Assembly: GCF_007641255.1 (NCBI RefSeq)
Contig: NZ_CP036259.1
Span: 2,666,001 to 2,730,000, forward strand
DNA from: Sporomusa termitida
Lineage (GTDB): Bacteria > Bacillota > Negativicutes > Sporomusales > Sporomusaceae
Direction: 5' to 3'
Length of the DNA: 64,000 bases
Part shown: piece by piece, positions 35,319 to 44,810 of the stretch
Numbering within the stretch: the first letter of the stretch is position 1
Layout of the letters: every line of letters starts with the position of its first letter
The notes under the pieces: model-generated
The model's input: only the letters and a program-made list of their open reading frames with translations
Databases searched by the model: none
Told to the model about the DNA's origin: nothing
Translations under genes and position numbers: made by a program

Positions 35319-35352
35319 AAAAGCGCCCTATGTACCTAAATACATACGACGC
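35319..35352 (-). terminator. Probable terminator after the TetR gene
   Basis: On the minus strand GCG and TATGTA pair with TACATA and CGC around TTTAGG, followed by TTTTG. It lies between the TetR stop (35392) and the dppB leader. The stem has a small internal mismatch, so it is a modest candidate. It could also be a leader structure for dppB. Confidence 0.45.
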
Positions 35353-35391
35353 CTTTGTCATGCCTGCCCTATTAAAATAATTAGGCCTTGT

Positions 35392-36051
35392 CTAAAAATT
35401 ACCTGCCAAAAATCTGTTTACAATCGTTCTATATGATCCTAATAGCTCGTTTTTCATATCTTCACGGTCTTGAGGATTGTCAAAAATCTTTCGTCGATCC
35501 AGGAAGTCTTTAAGATATCCCTTATACATCTGCACAATTAAATTGCTTAAAAGTGCCGTATCTTTATCGTCAATAATTTTTTCCGCAACACATCGCTGCA
35601 GCATCATATAATTTCTACCGGCTAATGTCCCGCTGACAAAAATTGGTTTAAGTTCATCATTGAACTGCACAACTTCCTCGGGAAACATGGAATAATAGTC
35701 CTTGCTGATATAATCGATCTTAGCCGGATATTTACCAAAAAATAAGCCATTAAATATAGTAGGGTTTTGGAATGAATGTTCTATAAAACATTCCCAGGTT
35801 TTAAAATATAATTCTATGCTATCATACGATTGATCAAGCAAGCTCGCCACATCGTGAAGATAATCTTTCAGAAACTTAAATCCTACATATAAAAAAAGCT
35901 CGTCCATATCTTGAAAACATCGATATAAAATAGCTGAATTACAGCCAATTTCTTTTGCTAAACGTCTTATGCTGACACTTTTTTCTCCCTCTTGCCCGGT
36001 AATCTCAAATGCTGTTTGAATGTATTGTTTCTTGATTTCTTGATTAGTCAT
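35392..36051 (-). CDS. TetR-family transcriptional regulator
   Basis: The 219-aa protein has an N-terminal TetR helix-turn-helix (AFEITGQEGEKSVSIRRLAK followed by EIGCNSAILYRCF). The ligand domain has no recognised relatives. The gene lies directly upstream of the dpp operon on the same strand and has its own promoter with a palindromic site. It probably represses itself and perhaps the transporter operon. Confidence 0.88.
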   Translation of the reverse strand: MTNQEIKKQYIQTAFEITGQEGEKSVSIRRLAKEIGCNSAILYRCFQDMDELFLYVGFKFLKDYLHDVASLLDQSYDSIELYFKTWECFIEHSFQNPTIFNGLFFGKYPAKIDYISKDYYSMFPEEVVQFNDELKPIFVSGTLAGRNYMMLQRCVAEKIIDDKDTALLSNLIVQMYKGYLKDFLDRRKIFDNPQDREDMKNELLGSYRTIVNRFLAGNF

Positions 36052-36118
36052 AAATCATCTCCTTAAGATGGTAATAAATTATCTATTCACCTATATAATA
36101 CAGCAGAGTAATCATGAT

Positions 36119-36176
36119 GTAATCGCGATTACTTGTAATGATACAAATTATAAATTATTATTATTACAGATGTCAA
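36119..36176 (-). promoter_or_regulatory. TetR gene promoter and operator
   Basis: Minus strand TTGACA (36171-36176) and TATAAT (36147-36152), 18-nt spacer. A perfect 14-bp palindrome GTAATCGCGATTAC (36119-36132) sits just downstream of the predicted start, a typical place for an autorepressor site. The rest of the 360-bp gap 36052-36413 shows nothing more except the terminator at its far end. Confidence 0.7.
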
Positions 36177-36325
36177 GAACTATTTCCCAAAGCTGATGCT
36201 TAAATCTACACTTAAATCGTAACAGCCAAAGGGGATACGGCAGATTTTGTGGTGTCCAGACTGCCTAGCAATGAATTCCCTATCAAAACAAAGAACTACA
36301 GGACTTGAAAGAGGAAACGAGCTCC

Positions 36326-36376
36326 TAAAAAGGGCGGCAGCCCAAAGGTACACCTCGCTTAGCGGGGTGTACCTTT
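36326..36376 (-). terminator. Terminator region of the MarR-ABC exporter operon
   Basis: A 16-bp hairpin (36344-36376, one G-T pair, 1-nt centre) is followed on the minus strand by a second small hairpin GGGC-TGCC-GCCC and TTTTT (36328-36343). Together they lie ~40 bp after the exporter stop codon. Confidence 0.6.
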
Positions 36377-36413
36377 CGTTTCTTTATGGTTTAATATACA
36401 TTTACTGATCTCC

Positions 36414-38285
36414 TTACAGATCGGCAACTGCGCCGATGTTTTTCTGCTCAGCTATTTCCATCTGCAGCCCCCTAAACTGGCTGTTATAAAGTCCGGCATA
36501 AAAATTTCCCTTTGCCATCAATTCCTGGTGTGTTCCCCGCTCAATGATTTGCCCGTCTTTTACGGCCAGGATTGCATCGGCATTTCTTATGGTGCTTAAT
36601 CTATGGGCGATAACAAAGGCGGTCTTTCCTTGCATCAGGTTCAGCATTGCCTTTTGAATCGCGGCTTCCGTCCGGGTATCTACGGATGAAGTCGCCTCAT
36701 CCAAAATAAGAATAGACGCTTGCGCCAATACTGCCCGCGCCAGGGCCAACAACTGCCGCTGCCCCTGCGACAGGTTGCCGCCGTTGTCGGTCAGGACCGT
36801 ATCATAGCCCTGCGGCAACTGTTTGATGAAGCGATGCGCATTGGCTAGCCTTGCAGCCTGTTCAACTTCTATATCGGTCGCGGTTAAGCGTCCATACCGA
36901 ATATTCTCGCGGACGCTCTCCGAGAAAAGATAAGTATCCTGCAAAACCATGGCAATGGCTCTTCTTAAGCTGCTTCTTTTCATATTGTCGATATTCTCGC
37001 CATCAATGAGGATCTCGCCGCTGTCAATATCATAGAACTTGTTTAGCAAATTGATCATGGTTGTTTTCCCGGAGCCTGTGGGTCCTACGATCGCAATTGT
37101 CTGTCCTTTATGGGCTTTTAAGCTTACATTTTTAAGTATTCTCTGCTCCTTGGTATAAGAAAAATTGACCTGTCGCAGCATGATTTCGCCATTTAAACGG
37201 GAAACTTCTTTTGCTTGCTCGGCATCTTTCTCCTTCGGTGCATCCATCACTTCAAATACCCTTTCCGCCCCGGCCAAGGCCGATTGGATGGTGTTGAAGA
37301 TATTCAGCGTCTCATTGAGCGGGCGGGTAAAGTTTCTCATATACAGGATAAAAGTAAAGATCACGCCTACAGTGATATTGCTGCCGGAAAATATCATATA
37401 CGCCCCACTGACAGTAATCATGAAATACGTAAGGTTATTAACGGCGTTATTGACAGGACCCATAATTCCGGAAAAAGCCTGGGCAAAAATGGCACTTTTC
37501 GTCAGTCTTTTATTAATGTTTGCAAAATCTTCCTTCGCCTGTTCTTCCCAACCGCAGAGGATAATCAGCTTTTGCCCCGATATTCTTTCTTCGATATATC
37601 CGTTTAAATTGCCCAGCTCCTGTTGCTGCTTGATAAAAAACGGTTGGGTTTGCTTAATAATCAGCTTGGTCAGCAAAAACGTCAGCGGTATGGTTGTTAA
37701 TCCGACGAGGGTGAGCACCGGACTTAAAAGCAGCATGGCCGCAAGCATGCCGACAATGTTTACAGTACCGGAAAAAAGCTGGATGATATTTTGCGCTAAA
37801 GTCATATTAATATTATCGACATCATTAGTAAGCCTGCTCATTAAATCCCCGCTGGAATGGGTGTCAAAATACTGCAAAGGAAGTTTTTGGATATTGCGAT
37901 ATAAATCTCTTCTGATATTCGCGGAAGTCCGCTGGGCGATGTCCACCATCAACCGGTTCTGCCAATAGGTTGAAACAACGCTCACGCAATAGATGGCCGC
38001 TAAAATAATACAAAGCTTAAGCAGCCCGGGCATATCTCGGGTTTCGATAAACTGATCGACGGCGTATCCATTCAGCCGGGTGCCGATAATGCTGATGATC
38101 GTTGTGACGAAACACAGCAGAAAGGTCAGGATGATCAGCTTCTTTTTACCGCCTAAATACGCCAGTAACCGCTGCATCGTGTCCTTGGCGTTTTTAAGCT
38201 TTTCAGGCCGCTTATTGAACCTGCCCAGCGGATTTCCCCGCGACTCTCCAGGTCTCACCACGGGCGCCACTCTTCCATCAACCAT
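36414..38285 (-). CDS. Heterodimeric multidrug-type ABC exporter, subunit 2
   Basis: The 623-aa half-transporter (start ATG at 38285, 8-nt overlap with the upstream gene) has six membrane helices then an ATPase with Walker A GPTGSGKTT, signature LSQGQRQLLALARAV and Walker B ILILDEATSSVDTRTE. LSQGQ is normal for one half of heterodimers like TM287/288. An N-terminal extension of ~50 polar residues precedes helix 1. With the partner gene it probably exports a drug, lipid or peptide under MarR control. Confidence 0.9.
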   Translation of the reverse strand: MVDGRVAPVVRPGESRGNPLGRFNKRPEKLKNAKDTMQRLLAYLGGKKKLIILTFLLCFVTTIISIIGTRLNGYAVDQFIETRDMPGLLKLCIILAAIYCVSVVSTYWQNRLMVDIAQRTSANIRRDLYRNIQKLPLQYFDTHSSGDLMSRLTNDVDNINMTLAQNIIQLFSGTVNIVGMLAAMLLLSPVLTLVGLTTIPLTFLLTKLIIKQTQPFFIKQQQELGNLNGYIEERISGQKLIILCGWEEQAKEDFANINKRLTKSAIFAQAFSGIMGPVNNAVNNLTYFMITVSGAYMIFSGSNITVGVIFTFILYMRNFTRPLNETLNIFNTIQSALAGAERVFEVMDAPKEKDAEQAKEVSRLNGEIMLRQVNFSYTKEQRILKNVSLKAHKGQTIAIVGPTGSGKTTMINLLNKFYDIDSGEILIDGENIDNMKRSSLRRAIAMVLQDTYLFSESVRENIRYGRLTATDIEVEQAARLANAHRFIKQLPQGYDTVLTDNGGNLSQGQRQLLALARAVLAQASILILDEATSSVDTRTEAAIQKAMLNLMQGKTAFVIAHRLSTIRNADAILAVKDGQIIERGTHQELMAKGNFYAGLYNSQFRGLQMEIAEQKNIGAVADL

Positions 38286-40005
38286 TTGCAAGCATCTCCT
38301 CGCCCAATTGTGAAACTGCGATGCTGCGATATATCTCACTTTTTGCCAATAATTCCTGATGGGTGCCTATAGCGGCTATTTTGCCGTTTTCCAGTACGAT
38401 AATCTTATCGGCGTCCCTAACGCCGGAAATTCTCTGGGCGATCATGAGTATCGTGCTCTTGGCCATTCTCTGCTGCAGCGTGTTTTGTAATTTTGCCTCA
38501 GTTGCCATATCCAGAGCGCTGGTAGCATCATCCATGATCAGAATTTTAGGCTTTCTGAGTAAAGTTCGGGCAATCGAAATACGCTGCTTTTGCCCGCCGG
38601 AAAAATTTTTTCCTCTTTGCTCCACAAGGCTTTGATAAGCATTTTCCTTTTCCAGAATAAAATCATGGGCCTGAGCAGCACGGGCTGCTTCCTCCACAGC
38701 TTTCCAATCCGCCGGATAACTGCCAAACTTTAGATTTTCTTCAATCGTTCCCGAAAACAGAATACTGTCCTGCAATATCACGCCGATGTTTTCTCTCAGC
38801 TCCTTTAATTTTATCTTTTTGACATCCAGGCCGCCGACCAGCACTTGTCCTGCTGTGGCCTCATAAAGCCTGGGAATCAAACTGACCAGGGAGCTTTTTC
38901 CGGAACCGGTAGCGCCAATAATCCCAATCTTCTCACCCTCTTCGATCCTGAATGACAGATCGTTCAATACAGTTTCGCTGTGTTCATTGTATTGAAAAGC
39001 AACATTTTTGAATTCGATGTCAAAGCCGTTCATTGCAAGCGAACAATCCTGATCCTGAATCGACGGCGCCGCGTCCAATACATCATTGACTCTGTCCGCA
39101 GAAGCTTTGGCCCGCGAAAAGTTTAAAACAAGCATCACCACCATGATCAGAGCGTGCATAATTTGCACGAGATAATTCACAAAGGCCACGATTTTCCCGA
39201 TTGGCAGGGTACTCTGGTGGACCATATTGCCGCCAAACCACAGCACGGCGATGATGCTTATATTCATAACCAGCATGACCACCGGCCCAAGGATCATGTT
39301 CATGTGCTGTGCTTTGATGCCTGCCTGCATGAGATGCTCATTTGCTTCATCAAATCTGGCCGCTTGCCGTGCTTCGATGGTAAAGGCTTTAATGACCCGG
39401 ATCCCTAATATCCCTTCCCGCATAACCGTATTCATCCGGTCTATCTTTTCCTGTACGGCTGTAAACAGAGGAAACGACTTTTTAAGAATGATGACAACGG
39501 CGATCAAAATCACCGGCACTGCCACTAAAAAAACAATGGACAGTCTGGGACTTAAACCAATAACCATAATCATTCCGCCCAAACATAAAAGAGGTGCCCT
39601 AAAAGCAGTTTTCAGCACCATACTGACCATATTCTGGACTTGCGACACGTCATTGGTCAGCCGCGTAATCAGGGACGAAGTCTTAAATTGATCGATCTCC
39701 AGGAAGGCCAGGGTCTGTATTTTATCGAACAGCGCCTGCCGCAATTTCTCTCCCATATGCATAGCAGCGATGGCGGTAAATACGGAACAAGCCGCACCGC
39801 CTATCAAGCCGAGAAGTGCTGCCAGGATCATTTTCATCCCTGTAGAAAAAACGTAGGCAGCATTCTGATGCATAATGCCGATATCGATGATATCGGCCAT
39901 GAGTTTAGGCTGCATTAAGTCCATGGATACTTCCAAAATCATCATTAAAGGCGCTAAGACAGCATAACCCGTTGCGCCCTGCAAATATTTTAACAGCTTA
40001 ACCAT
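38278..40005 (-). CDS. Heterodimeric multidrug-type ABC exporter, subunit 1
   Basis: The 575-aa half-transporter has a six-helix domain (LQGATGYAVLAPLMMILEVS), Walker A GATGSGKSS, signature FSGGQKQRISIARTL and Walker B ILIMDDATSALDMATE. An Asp stands where the catalytic Glu after Walker B is usual (MDDATS), so this half holds the degenerate ATP site and the partner the active one, a common arrangement. It follows the MarR gene by 73 bp. Confidence 0.9.
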   Translation of the reverse strand: MVKLLKYLQGATGYAVLAPLMMILEVSMDLMQPKLMADIIDIGIMHQNAAYVFSTGMKMILAALLGLIGGAACSVFTAIAAMHMGEKLRQALFDKIQTLAFLEIDQFKTSSLITRLTNDVSQVQNMVSMVLKTAFRAPLLCLGGMIMVIGLSPRLSIVFLVAVPVILIAVVIILKKSFPLFTAVQEKIDRMNTVMREGILGIRVIKAFTIEARQAARFDEANEHLMQAGIKAQHMNMILGPVVMLVMNISIIAVLWFGGNMVHQSTLPIGKIVAFVNYLVQIMHALIMVVMLVLNFSRAKASADRVNDVLDAAPSIQDQDCSLAMNGFDIEFKNVAFQYNEHSETVLNDLSFRIEEGEKIGIIGATGSGKSSLVSLIPRLYEATAGQVLVGGLDVKKIKLKELRENIGVILQDSILFSGTIEENLKFGSYPADWKAVEEAARAAQAHDFILEKENAYQSLVEQRGKNFSGGQKQRISIARTLLRKPKILIMDDATSALDMATEAKLQNTLQQRMAKSTILMIAQRISGVRDADKIIVLENGKIAAIGTHQELLAKSEIYRSIAVSQLGEEMLANG

Positions 40006-40078
40006 TAAGGTTCCTTCTTTTCTTAAATTTCATAACCCGTTTGCTATTTACCGATTACAGTTGTAATGAGTGGCAGCA

Positions 40079-40594
40079 TTAATCCCAATGGTGGTGGGGA
40101 TGATGTCCATGGGGCTGCCTGCCTCTTCCATTACCTGTACCGCTATCGGGATTATCCAGGGTTTCCAGATTCTCACTTATTTTTTGGACCAATTCAAGCA
40201 TTTTTTCGATTTCTTCTGCCATCAGGCAATTGAAAATCGCCGCTGTCAGTTTCGCATTGGCCTCAGTAAACCCCTTAACGGCAGCTTTTCCTTTCGCGGT
40301 CAGATGGATATGCATGATCCTTTGATCCTTTTCATCCTGCTTGCGTACAACAAATGCCTCCTGTTCCAGCTTAATGAGCATCTCGGTCAGGGAAGAGGGG
40401 CGAATATCCATGCTATCTGCTAAATCCCGCTGAATTACCCCATCATTGCGGGAAATGAGAAACAACAGGTGAATTTGTCCGCGGTGAAGGCCTGCTTTCG
40501 GCGGCATTGCCTGATGCGCATAGCGATATATCTGCCGGTTCAGACGCTTCAATGCATTATAAAGCTCATTTGAACGGATATCAGCCATTGGCAT
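40079..40594 (-). CDS. MarR-family transcriptional regulator with His-rich tail
   Basis: The 171-aa protein has a MarR winged helix (VIQRDLADSMDIRPSSLTEM and EKDQRIMHIHLTAKGKAAV). It ends in RGRQPHGHHPHHHWD, a His-rich tail that is unusual for the family and could bind a metal. It precedes the two exporter genes and has a palindrome in its promoter, so it probably represses the operon. Confidence 0.9.
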   Translation of the reverse strand: MPMADIRSNELYNALKRLNRQIYRYAHQAMPPKAGLHRGQIHLLFLISRNDGVIQRDLADSMDIRPSSLTEMLIKLEQEAFVVRKQDEKDQRIMHIHLTAKGKAAVKGFTEANAKLTAAIFNCLMAEEIEKMLELVQKISENLETLDNPDSGTGNGRGRQPHGHHPHHHWD

Positions 40595-40625
40595 GCTTCC
40601 TCCTTTATTCTTATCCGCTAATTAG

Positions 40626-40674
40626 TTAGGAACCTAATATAATTTTATTATACTTTTTACCAACCAAATGTCAA
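40626..40674 (-). promoter_or_regulatory. Promoter and operator of the marR-exporter operon
   Basis: Minus strand TTGACA (40669-40674) and TATAAT (40647-40652) with a 16-nt spacer. A TTAGGAACCTAA palindrome (40626-40637) lies around the start point, resembling MarR-type sites. Confidence 0.72.
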
Positions 40675-40675
40675 T

Positions 40676-40708
40676 AAAAAACACCCGCAAGCATCGCTGC
40701 TGCAGGTG
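40676..40708 (-). terminator. Terminator of rarA
   Basis: CACCTGCA and TGCGGGTG arms on the minus strand, then TTTTTTATTG. The end of the T-run abuts the -35 box of the marR promoter, so the two units are tightly packed. Confidence 0.75.
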
Positions 40709-40778
40709 GCTATTGCTCTGAACGTCTTATGTTGACTTGCGTCTCCTATTGGCAAACAAGGGACCTCTGCCCCTGCTT

Positions 40779-42098
40779 TTACTGTTTAGTTTTCAGCTTT
40801 TTGATCAATTCCAAGCGCTCCTTGATATTTTTTTCAAGGCCTTGACCAGCAGGCTGATAATACTGCCGGTCCTTCAAATTTTCCGGCAGGCACTGCATAT
40901 TCGTTACTTTATCCGCAGCATGATGGGCATATTGATACCCCTTGCCATAGTCGAGGCCTGCCATCAGCTTAGTCGGCGCATTCCGAAGATGCAGCGGCAC
41001 ACCGTCGGCCAGGGTACTGTTCGCATCCTTTTTCGCGTTTTCATAGGCCCTATACAGCGCATTGGACTTGGCCGCTACGGAAAGATAGACCACCGCCTGG
41101 GTTAAATGCACATTACACTCGGGCATGCCCAGATAATGGACGGCATTATACACGGCAATGGCCGTTTCCAAAGCTCTGGGATCCGCCAATCCGATATCTT
41201 CAGAGGCAAAGCGGACCAGCCTTCTGGCAATAAACAGCGGTTCTTCTCCTGCTTCCAGCATTCTAGCCAGCCAATAGACCGCGGCATCAGGATCGCTGTT
41301 GCGCATGGATTTGTGCAAGGCTGAGATCAGATTATAGTGTTCTTCCCCGTTTTTATCATACAATAGTGCCTTCTTTTGGATGCAGCCTTCGACGATATCT
41401 TGACTGATTATCGTGGCGTCACTCTGCTTATCACCGCTCAGCACCGCCATTTCCAGCACATTAAGCGCCGTCCTGGCATCGCCATTGGAATATACGGCAA
41501 TTAATTCCAGCAGTTCATCGGCAATCTCAATCTTTTGGCCGCCATAGCCTCTTTGATCCTGCAAAGCATACTTTAATAGCTTAATAATTTCTTCTGTTTG
41601 CAGGGAATGCAGGACAAACACTCTACTGCGCGAGAGCAAGGCGGAGTTAACCTCAAAAGAAGGGTTTTCGGTAGTGGCGCCAATGAGAATAATGTTGCCT
41701 TTCTCGACGTGAGGAAGAAAAGCATCCTGCTGTGCTTTGTTAAAGCGGTGAATTTCATCCACAAAGATTACGGTTCGCTCGCCCATCAGCCTGGTCTGTT
41801 CCGCTTTGGCCATTATTTCCTTAATCTCTTTAATGCCAGAGGTTGCAGCGCTAAAGGCGATAAACTTGGCATTGGTTAGATCGGCGATAATCATTGCCAG
41901 GGTAGTTTTGCCAACACCAGGCGGCCCCCACAGAATCATCGAAGGAATATGATCTGATTCGATAAGCTGCCTCAATATCTTGCCTTTGCCGAGGATATGC
42001 ATCTGGCCAATATATTCTTCCAGGGTTCTTGGCCTGATCCTGTCGGCCAAAGGGGCTTTATTCCTATTTTCAAAAAAAGTACCTTGTACATAATCCAT
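40779..42098 (-). CDS. rarA: Replication-associated recombination protein A (RarA/MgsA)
   Basis: The 439-aa AAA+ ATPase has Walker A GPPGVGKTT (~58-66), Walker B VIFVDEIHRFNKAQQDAFLP and sensor ATTENPSFEVNSALLSR. It has the C-terminal MgsA tetramerisation domain (YDYGKGYQYAHH-like). It acts at stalled replication forks in the cytoplasm. The length is normal. It is transcribed alone. Confidence 0.93.
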   Translation of the reverse strand: MDYVQGTFFENRNKAPLADRIRPRTLEEYIGQMHILGKGKILRQLIESDHIPSMILWGPPGVGKTTLAMIIADLTNAKFIAFSAATSGIKEIKEIMAKAEQTRLMGERTVIFVDEIHRFNKAQQDAFLPHVEKGNIILIGATTENPSFEVNSALLSRSRVFVLHSLQTEEIIKLLKYALQDQRGYGGQKIEIADELLELIAVYSNGDARTALNVLEMAVLSGDKQSDATIISQDIVEGCIQKKALLYDKNGEEHYNLISALHKSMRNSDPDAAVYWLARMLEAGEEPLFIARRLVRFASEDIGLADPRALETAIAVYNAVHYLGMPECNVHLTQAVVYLSVAAKSNALYRAYENAKKDANSTLADGVPLHLRNAPTKLMAGLDYGKGYQYAHHAADKVTNMQCLPENLKDRQYYQPAGQGLEKNIKERLELIKKLKTKQ

Positions 42099-42339
42099 TC
42101 ATTACACCTGATTTCCTTAAAACAGTACATTTGTTCTACTTTATATAGTATCATCCTATTGCCCAATTATTCAATAGGCAGCACCAAATGATGAGGATTT
42201 CAGCTAGGTATTGCTTCAGCTGTTGCGATCCCGTGGCCGGGCTAAATGGACGATTTGGGAAATTGCCCATGCCTGCAAAAAGATCTCACTGCTTCACTTG
42301 TTCTTCTCACCAGTGCGGTCCATGTATTCAAATTTAAAA

Positions 42340-42368
42340 TGGCTTTCCAAAATATTGCTGGAAAGCCA
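42340..42368 (-). terminator. Hairpin after a small ORF
   Basis: TGGCTTTCCA and TGGAAAGCCA arms separated by 9 nt, followed on the minus strand by TTTTAAATTTG. It could end transcription of the 38-codon ORF at 42442-42558. The rest of 42099-42441 shows no gene I would support. Confidence 0.5.
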
Positions 42369-42441
42369 TGATCGATGTCCTCACATCAGTCAACAGTGCG
42401 CTATGCCAACTTCGACTGATTTTTACGGACTTCCGCCTGAT

Positions 42442-42558
42442 TTAATTTCTTGGCCAAAACAATAGCAATAGCAATGCACTTACAACAAAAGACTGAAGCA
42501 ACAGTTCCAACACATCCCTAAATCTAACTCGCGACACTGATAACACCTCGCCTTTCAT
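42442..42558 (-). CDS. Possible small hydrophobic peptide (38 aa, or 31 aa from an internal GTG)
   Basis: This short ORF encodes a polar start, the segment VLELLLQSFVVSALLLLFW and an RN tail, i.e. one membrane span. The internal GTG at 42537 has AGGTG at good spacing; the ATG at 42558 has no clear ribosome site. Its size, single span and following terminator recall type I toxin or holin-like peptides, but I do not recognise a family. It may be spurious. Confidence 0.35.
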   Translation of the reverse strand: MKGEVLSVSRVRFRDVLELLLQSFVVSALLLLLFWPRN

Positions 42559-42760
42559 TGTCGGTTTCCCGATTACCGAGACGATTGAACGATTACGTAA
42601 TTTTCAATTTAATCATAACAAATAAACAAAAACTTATTGTTATATTATAATTAAAATTAGATTAAGATATTGCCCTTATATTTCGGGGGTTTTGCGTTTT
42701 TTTGTTACTATTAAGCTACTAATTAATAACTGTTTAAAAGATCTGCATGGTTTTTTTAAT

Positions 42761-42790
42761 AAAAAAGCCCCCCCTACGGAGGAGGGCGGC
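42761..42790 (-). terminator. Terminator of the TctC-type gene
   Basis: A GC-rich minus-strand hairpin (GCCCTCC with GGGGGGC, containing G-T pairs) is followed by TTTTTTATTAAAAAAA, 26 bp after the stop codon. Confidence 0.75.
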
Positions 42791-42815
42791 GTATTCGACT
42801 AGTGTCGATAGGTTA

Positions 42816-43832
42816 TTATTTTTTCTGGGCTTTAATCTGCTCTAATATACCGCTTTGTTCCAGTGTTTTTTTCAGTTTCTGACTTTCGGTAATCCACTTG
42901 GCTTGTGATTCTTCTGGACCTAAATATTCAACAGGCATACCTATATTATCCATATTTTTTTTGAATTCTGGATCAGCAATGATGACCTTAAACCTTTCTG
43001 CCAGCTTGTTTTTAACCGCAACTGGTATCTCTTTTGGCGCAGCAATTCCATGCCAGTTTTTTAACGTAATATCAAATCCTTGCTCTTTAAAAGTCGGTAT
43101 CTGTTCAAACACCGGATCGGGTATGCGCTGATCACTGGATACGGCAAGGACCCTTACTGTACCATTTTTTACGTGCTCTTTAATAGAAACGGGGTTAATA
43201 AATATAAGTTGAACATGTCCGCCTAATAACGCAGCTGTCATTTCACCTCCACCGGAAAAGGGAACATGATTAATTTTGATACCTGCATCATAACCGAACA
43301 TTTCCCCAAGGACATGTGCAAATGACCCCGTACCACCATGACCAAGTTTTATTGCCCCAGGATGTTGGCGAGCATATATTATTAAGTCGTCCAGTGTTTG
43401 CCAAGGCTGATCTGCTTTAGCTACTAATACTACCGGCAATGATGCTATTTGCGCTATAGGTGCTAACGCCGTCAGATAATTATAAGTTGTCGATTCATAT
43501 AATGAAAGCAATAGCATATCAATACTAGCTATGCCAATAGTGTAACCATCCCAGCTTGCTCCAGCCAATTCATTCCATCCAATAACACCTGCGCCACCGG
43601 GCTTATTTATAATAACCAATGGCTGTTCTAAATGCTGAAGAGACACTTTTTCTAATGAACGTGCTGTCATATCCAAACCTCCGCCGACACTGAACGGAAC
43701 AATTACAGTAATAGGCTTCTCGGGATATTTTTGAACAGGTAATGCTACTTTTTCTACCTCGCCACAACCCCCTATTATGATAGAAATCACCAAGGCTGCT
43801 GCTACTAGTAAGACCAGTACTCTTTTCTGCAC
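42816..43832 (-). CDS. Tripartite tricarboxylate transporter (TctC/Bug)-type binding lipoprotein
   Basis: The 338-aa precursor has a lipoprotein signal (LVISIIIGGCGEVEK, Cys ~23). The Bug fold is shown by YPEKPITVIVPFSVGGGLDM, VINKPGGAGVIGW and GHGGTGSFAHVLG. It binds a carboxylate outside the cytoplasmic membrane. No TctA/TctB membrane genes are nearby, so in this window it is an orphan binding protein. Confidence 0.9.
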   Translation of the reverse strand: MQKRVLVLLVAAALVISIIIGGCGEVEKVALPVQKYPEKPITVIVPFSVGGGLDMTARSLEKVSLQHLEQPLVIINKPGGAGVIGWNELAGASWDGYTIGIASIDMLLLSLYESTTYNYLTALAPIAQIASLPVVLVAKADQPWQTLDDLIIYARQHPGAIKLGHGGTGSFAHVLGEMFGYDAGIKINHVPFSGGGEMTAALLGGHVQLIFINPVSIKEHVKNGTVRVLAVSSDQRIPDPVFEQIPTFKEQGFDITLKNWHGIAAPKEIPVAVKNKLAERFKVIIADPEFKKNMDNIGMPVEYLGPEESQAKWITESQKLKKTLEQSGILEQIKAQKK

Positions 43833-44250
43833 TACATACCTACCTCCTCGTTCTGCAAAATACTACAATTCAGACAAACTATAAATAAATTATATGGTAA
43901 TTTCTATGTCATAAATTGTCATTCGAGGAATAAATGACAAAAAAACTGCCTGTAGATCTGATCTTTTTCGATGCGAGTAATGCCAGCGCGCAGCGTTTCA
44001 CAATCTCCTTGACAAGTATCTCCTTTTATTACGAAACCGTCTGTAAACTATATTTATTTTTTGTGTTTGCAGGCTATAAAAAGCCAGGGTTCAAATATTG
44101 CTGAATTTCTATCGAACATAAATCGCCCATTTTCCCCGCGAGTGACGGAAAAATGAAGAATATTACTCATGTGATATTTAATCTTGACTTTGCGTTTCAA
44201 ATTATATATTCTTATAGGAAGATATTCAAGTATGAACGTTTTTGTTATAT

Positions 44251-44268
44251 ACTAACCTTTTTGTTAGT
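44251..44268. promoter_or_regulatory. Inverted repeat in the HxlR gene leader
   Basis: ACTAAC and GTTAGT, 6 nt apart, just ahead of the AAGGAGG ribosome site of the HxlR gene. It may be an autoregulatory site. The remaining gap 43833-44250 is AT-rich and shows no feature I can support. Confidence 0.35.
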
Positions 44269-44280
44269 TAAGGAGGTTGT

Positions 44281-44607
44281 ATGGTGGATTTTGAAAGCAA
44301 GTATGGGAAATGCCCAATGTATCACACAATGTCAGCAGTAGAGGGTAAGTGGAAGTGGATTATTTTATGGGAAATTTATCAGGCCGAAGTAGTAAGATAT
44401 AATAAATTGAGAGAAGCGCTACTGCCGATTGCACACAAAACGTTAAGCAAGCAACTAAAAGAGTTGGAAGCAAGCAAATTGATTCATAGGGAACAATATA
44501 ACGAAGTGCCACCTAAAGTTGAGTATTCATTAACGAATATAGGAAAAACCTTAATTCCTATTCTTGAGCTTATGTATCAATGGGGAGAGAAGCATATTAA
44601 CAAGTAG
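44281..44607 (+). CDS. HxlR-family transcriptional regulator
   Basis: The 108-aa winged-helix protein is of the HxlR/DUF24 type: it starts with a Cys in KYGKCPMYHTM, then VEGKWKWIILWEIYQAEVVR, and has the recognition region HKTLSKQLKELEASKLIHRE and the wing VPPKVEYSLT. AAGGAGG lies 7 nt before the ATG. The conserved N-terminal Cys suggests electrophile, aldehyde or redox sensing. No co-directional target follows, so its target is unknown. Confidence 0.9.
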   Translation: MVDFESKYGKCPMYHTMSAVEGKWKWIILWEIYQAEVVRYNKLREALLPIAHKTLSKQLKELEASKLIHREQYNEVPPKVEYSLTNIGKTLIPILELMYQWGEKHINK

Positions 44608-44810
44608 TGGAGATTGGTTTAAGCGTAGGCGGGTGTTCCTCCGGCCTGTCAAATGGTGATTATTATATGAAGTCAGTTTTCCTGACTCTGGATCATCGCT
44701 CCACCAAACCTCATGGGACAAGAAAGTGCCAGCCTGGTAACCTACCCTGCTGGCACTTTTTGCGCAACCTTGCGATATTGCATTTTGGGTTAGCCAGTAG
44801 CCGTTTATCT

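Noticed and set aside
37165-37968. 267-codon open frame on the plus strand
   Set aside because: Antisense to the ABC exporter subunit; no family signal and no ribosome site.
42211-42465. 84-codon plus-strand frame in the gap after rarA
   Set aside because: No ribosome site or family signal, and it crosses the hairpin at 42340.
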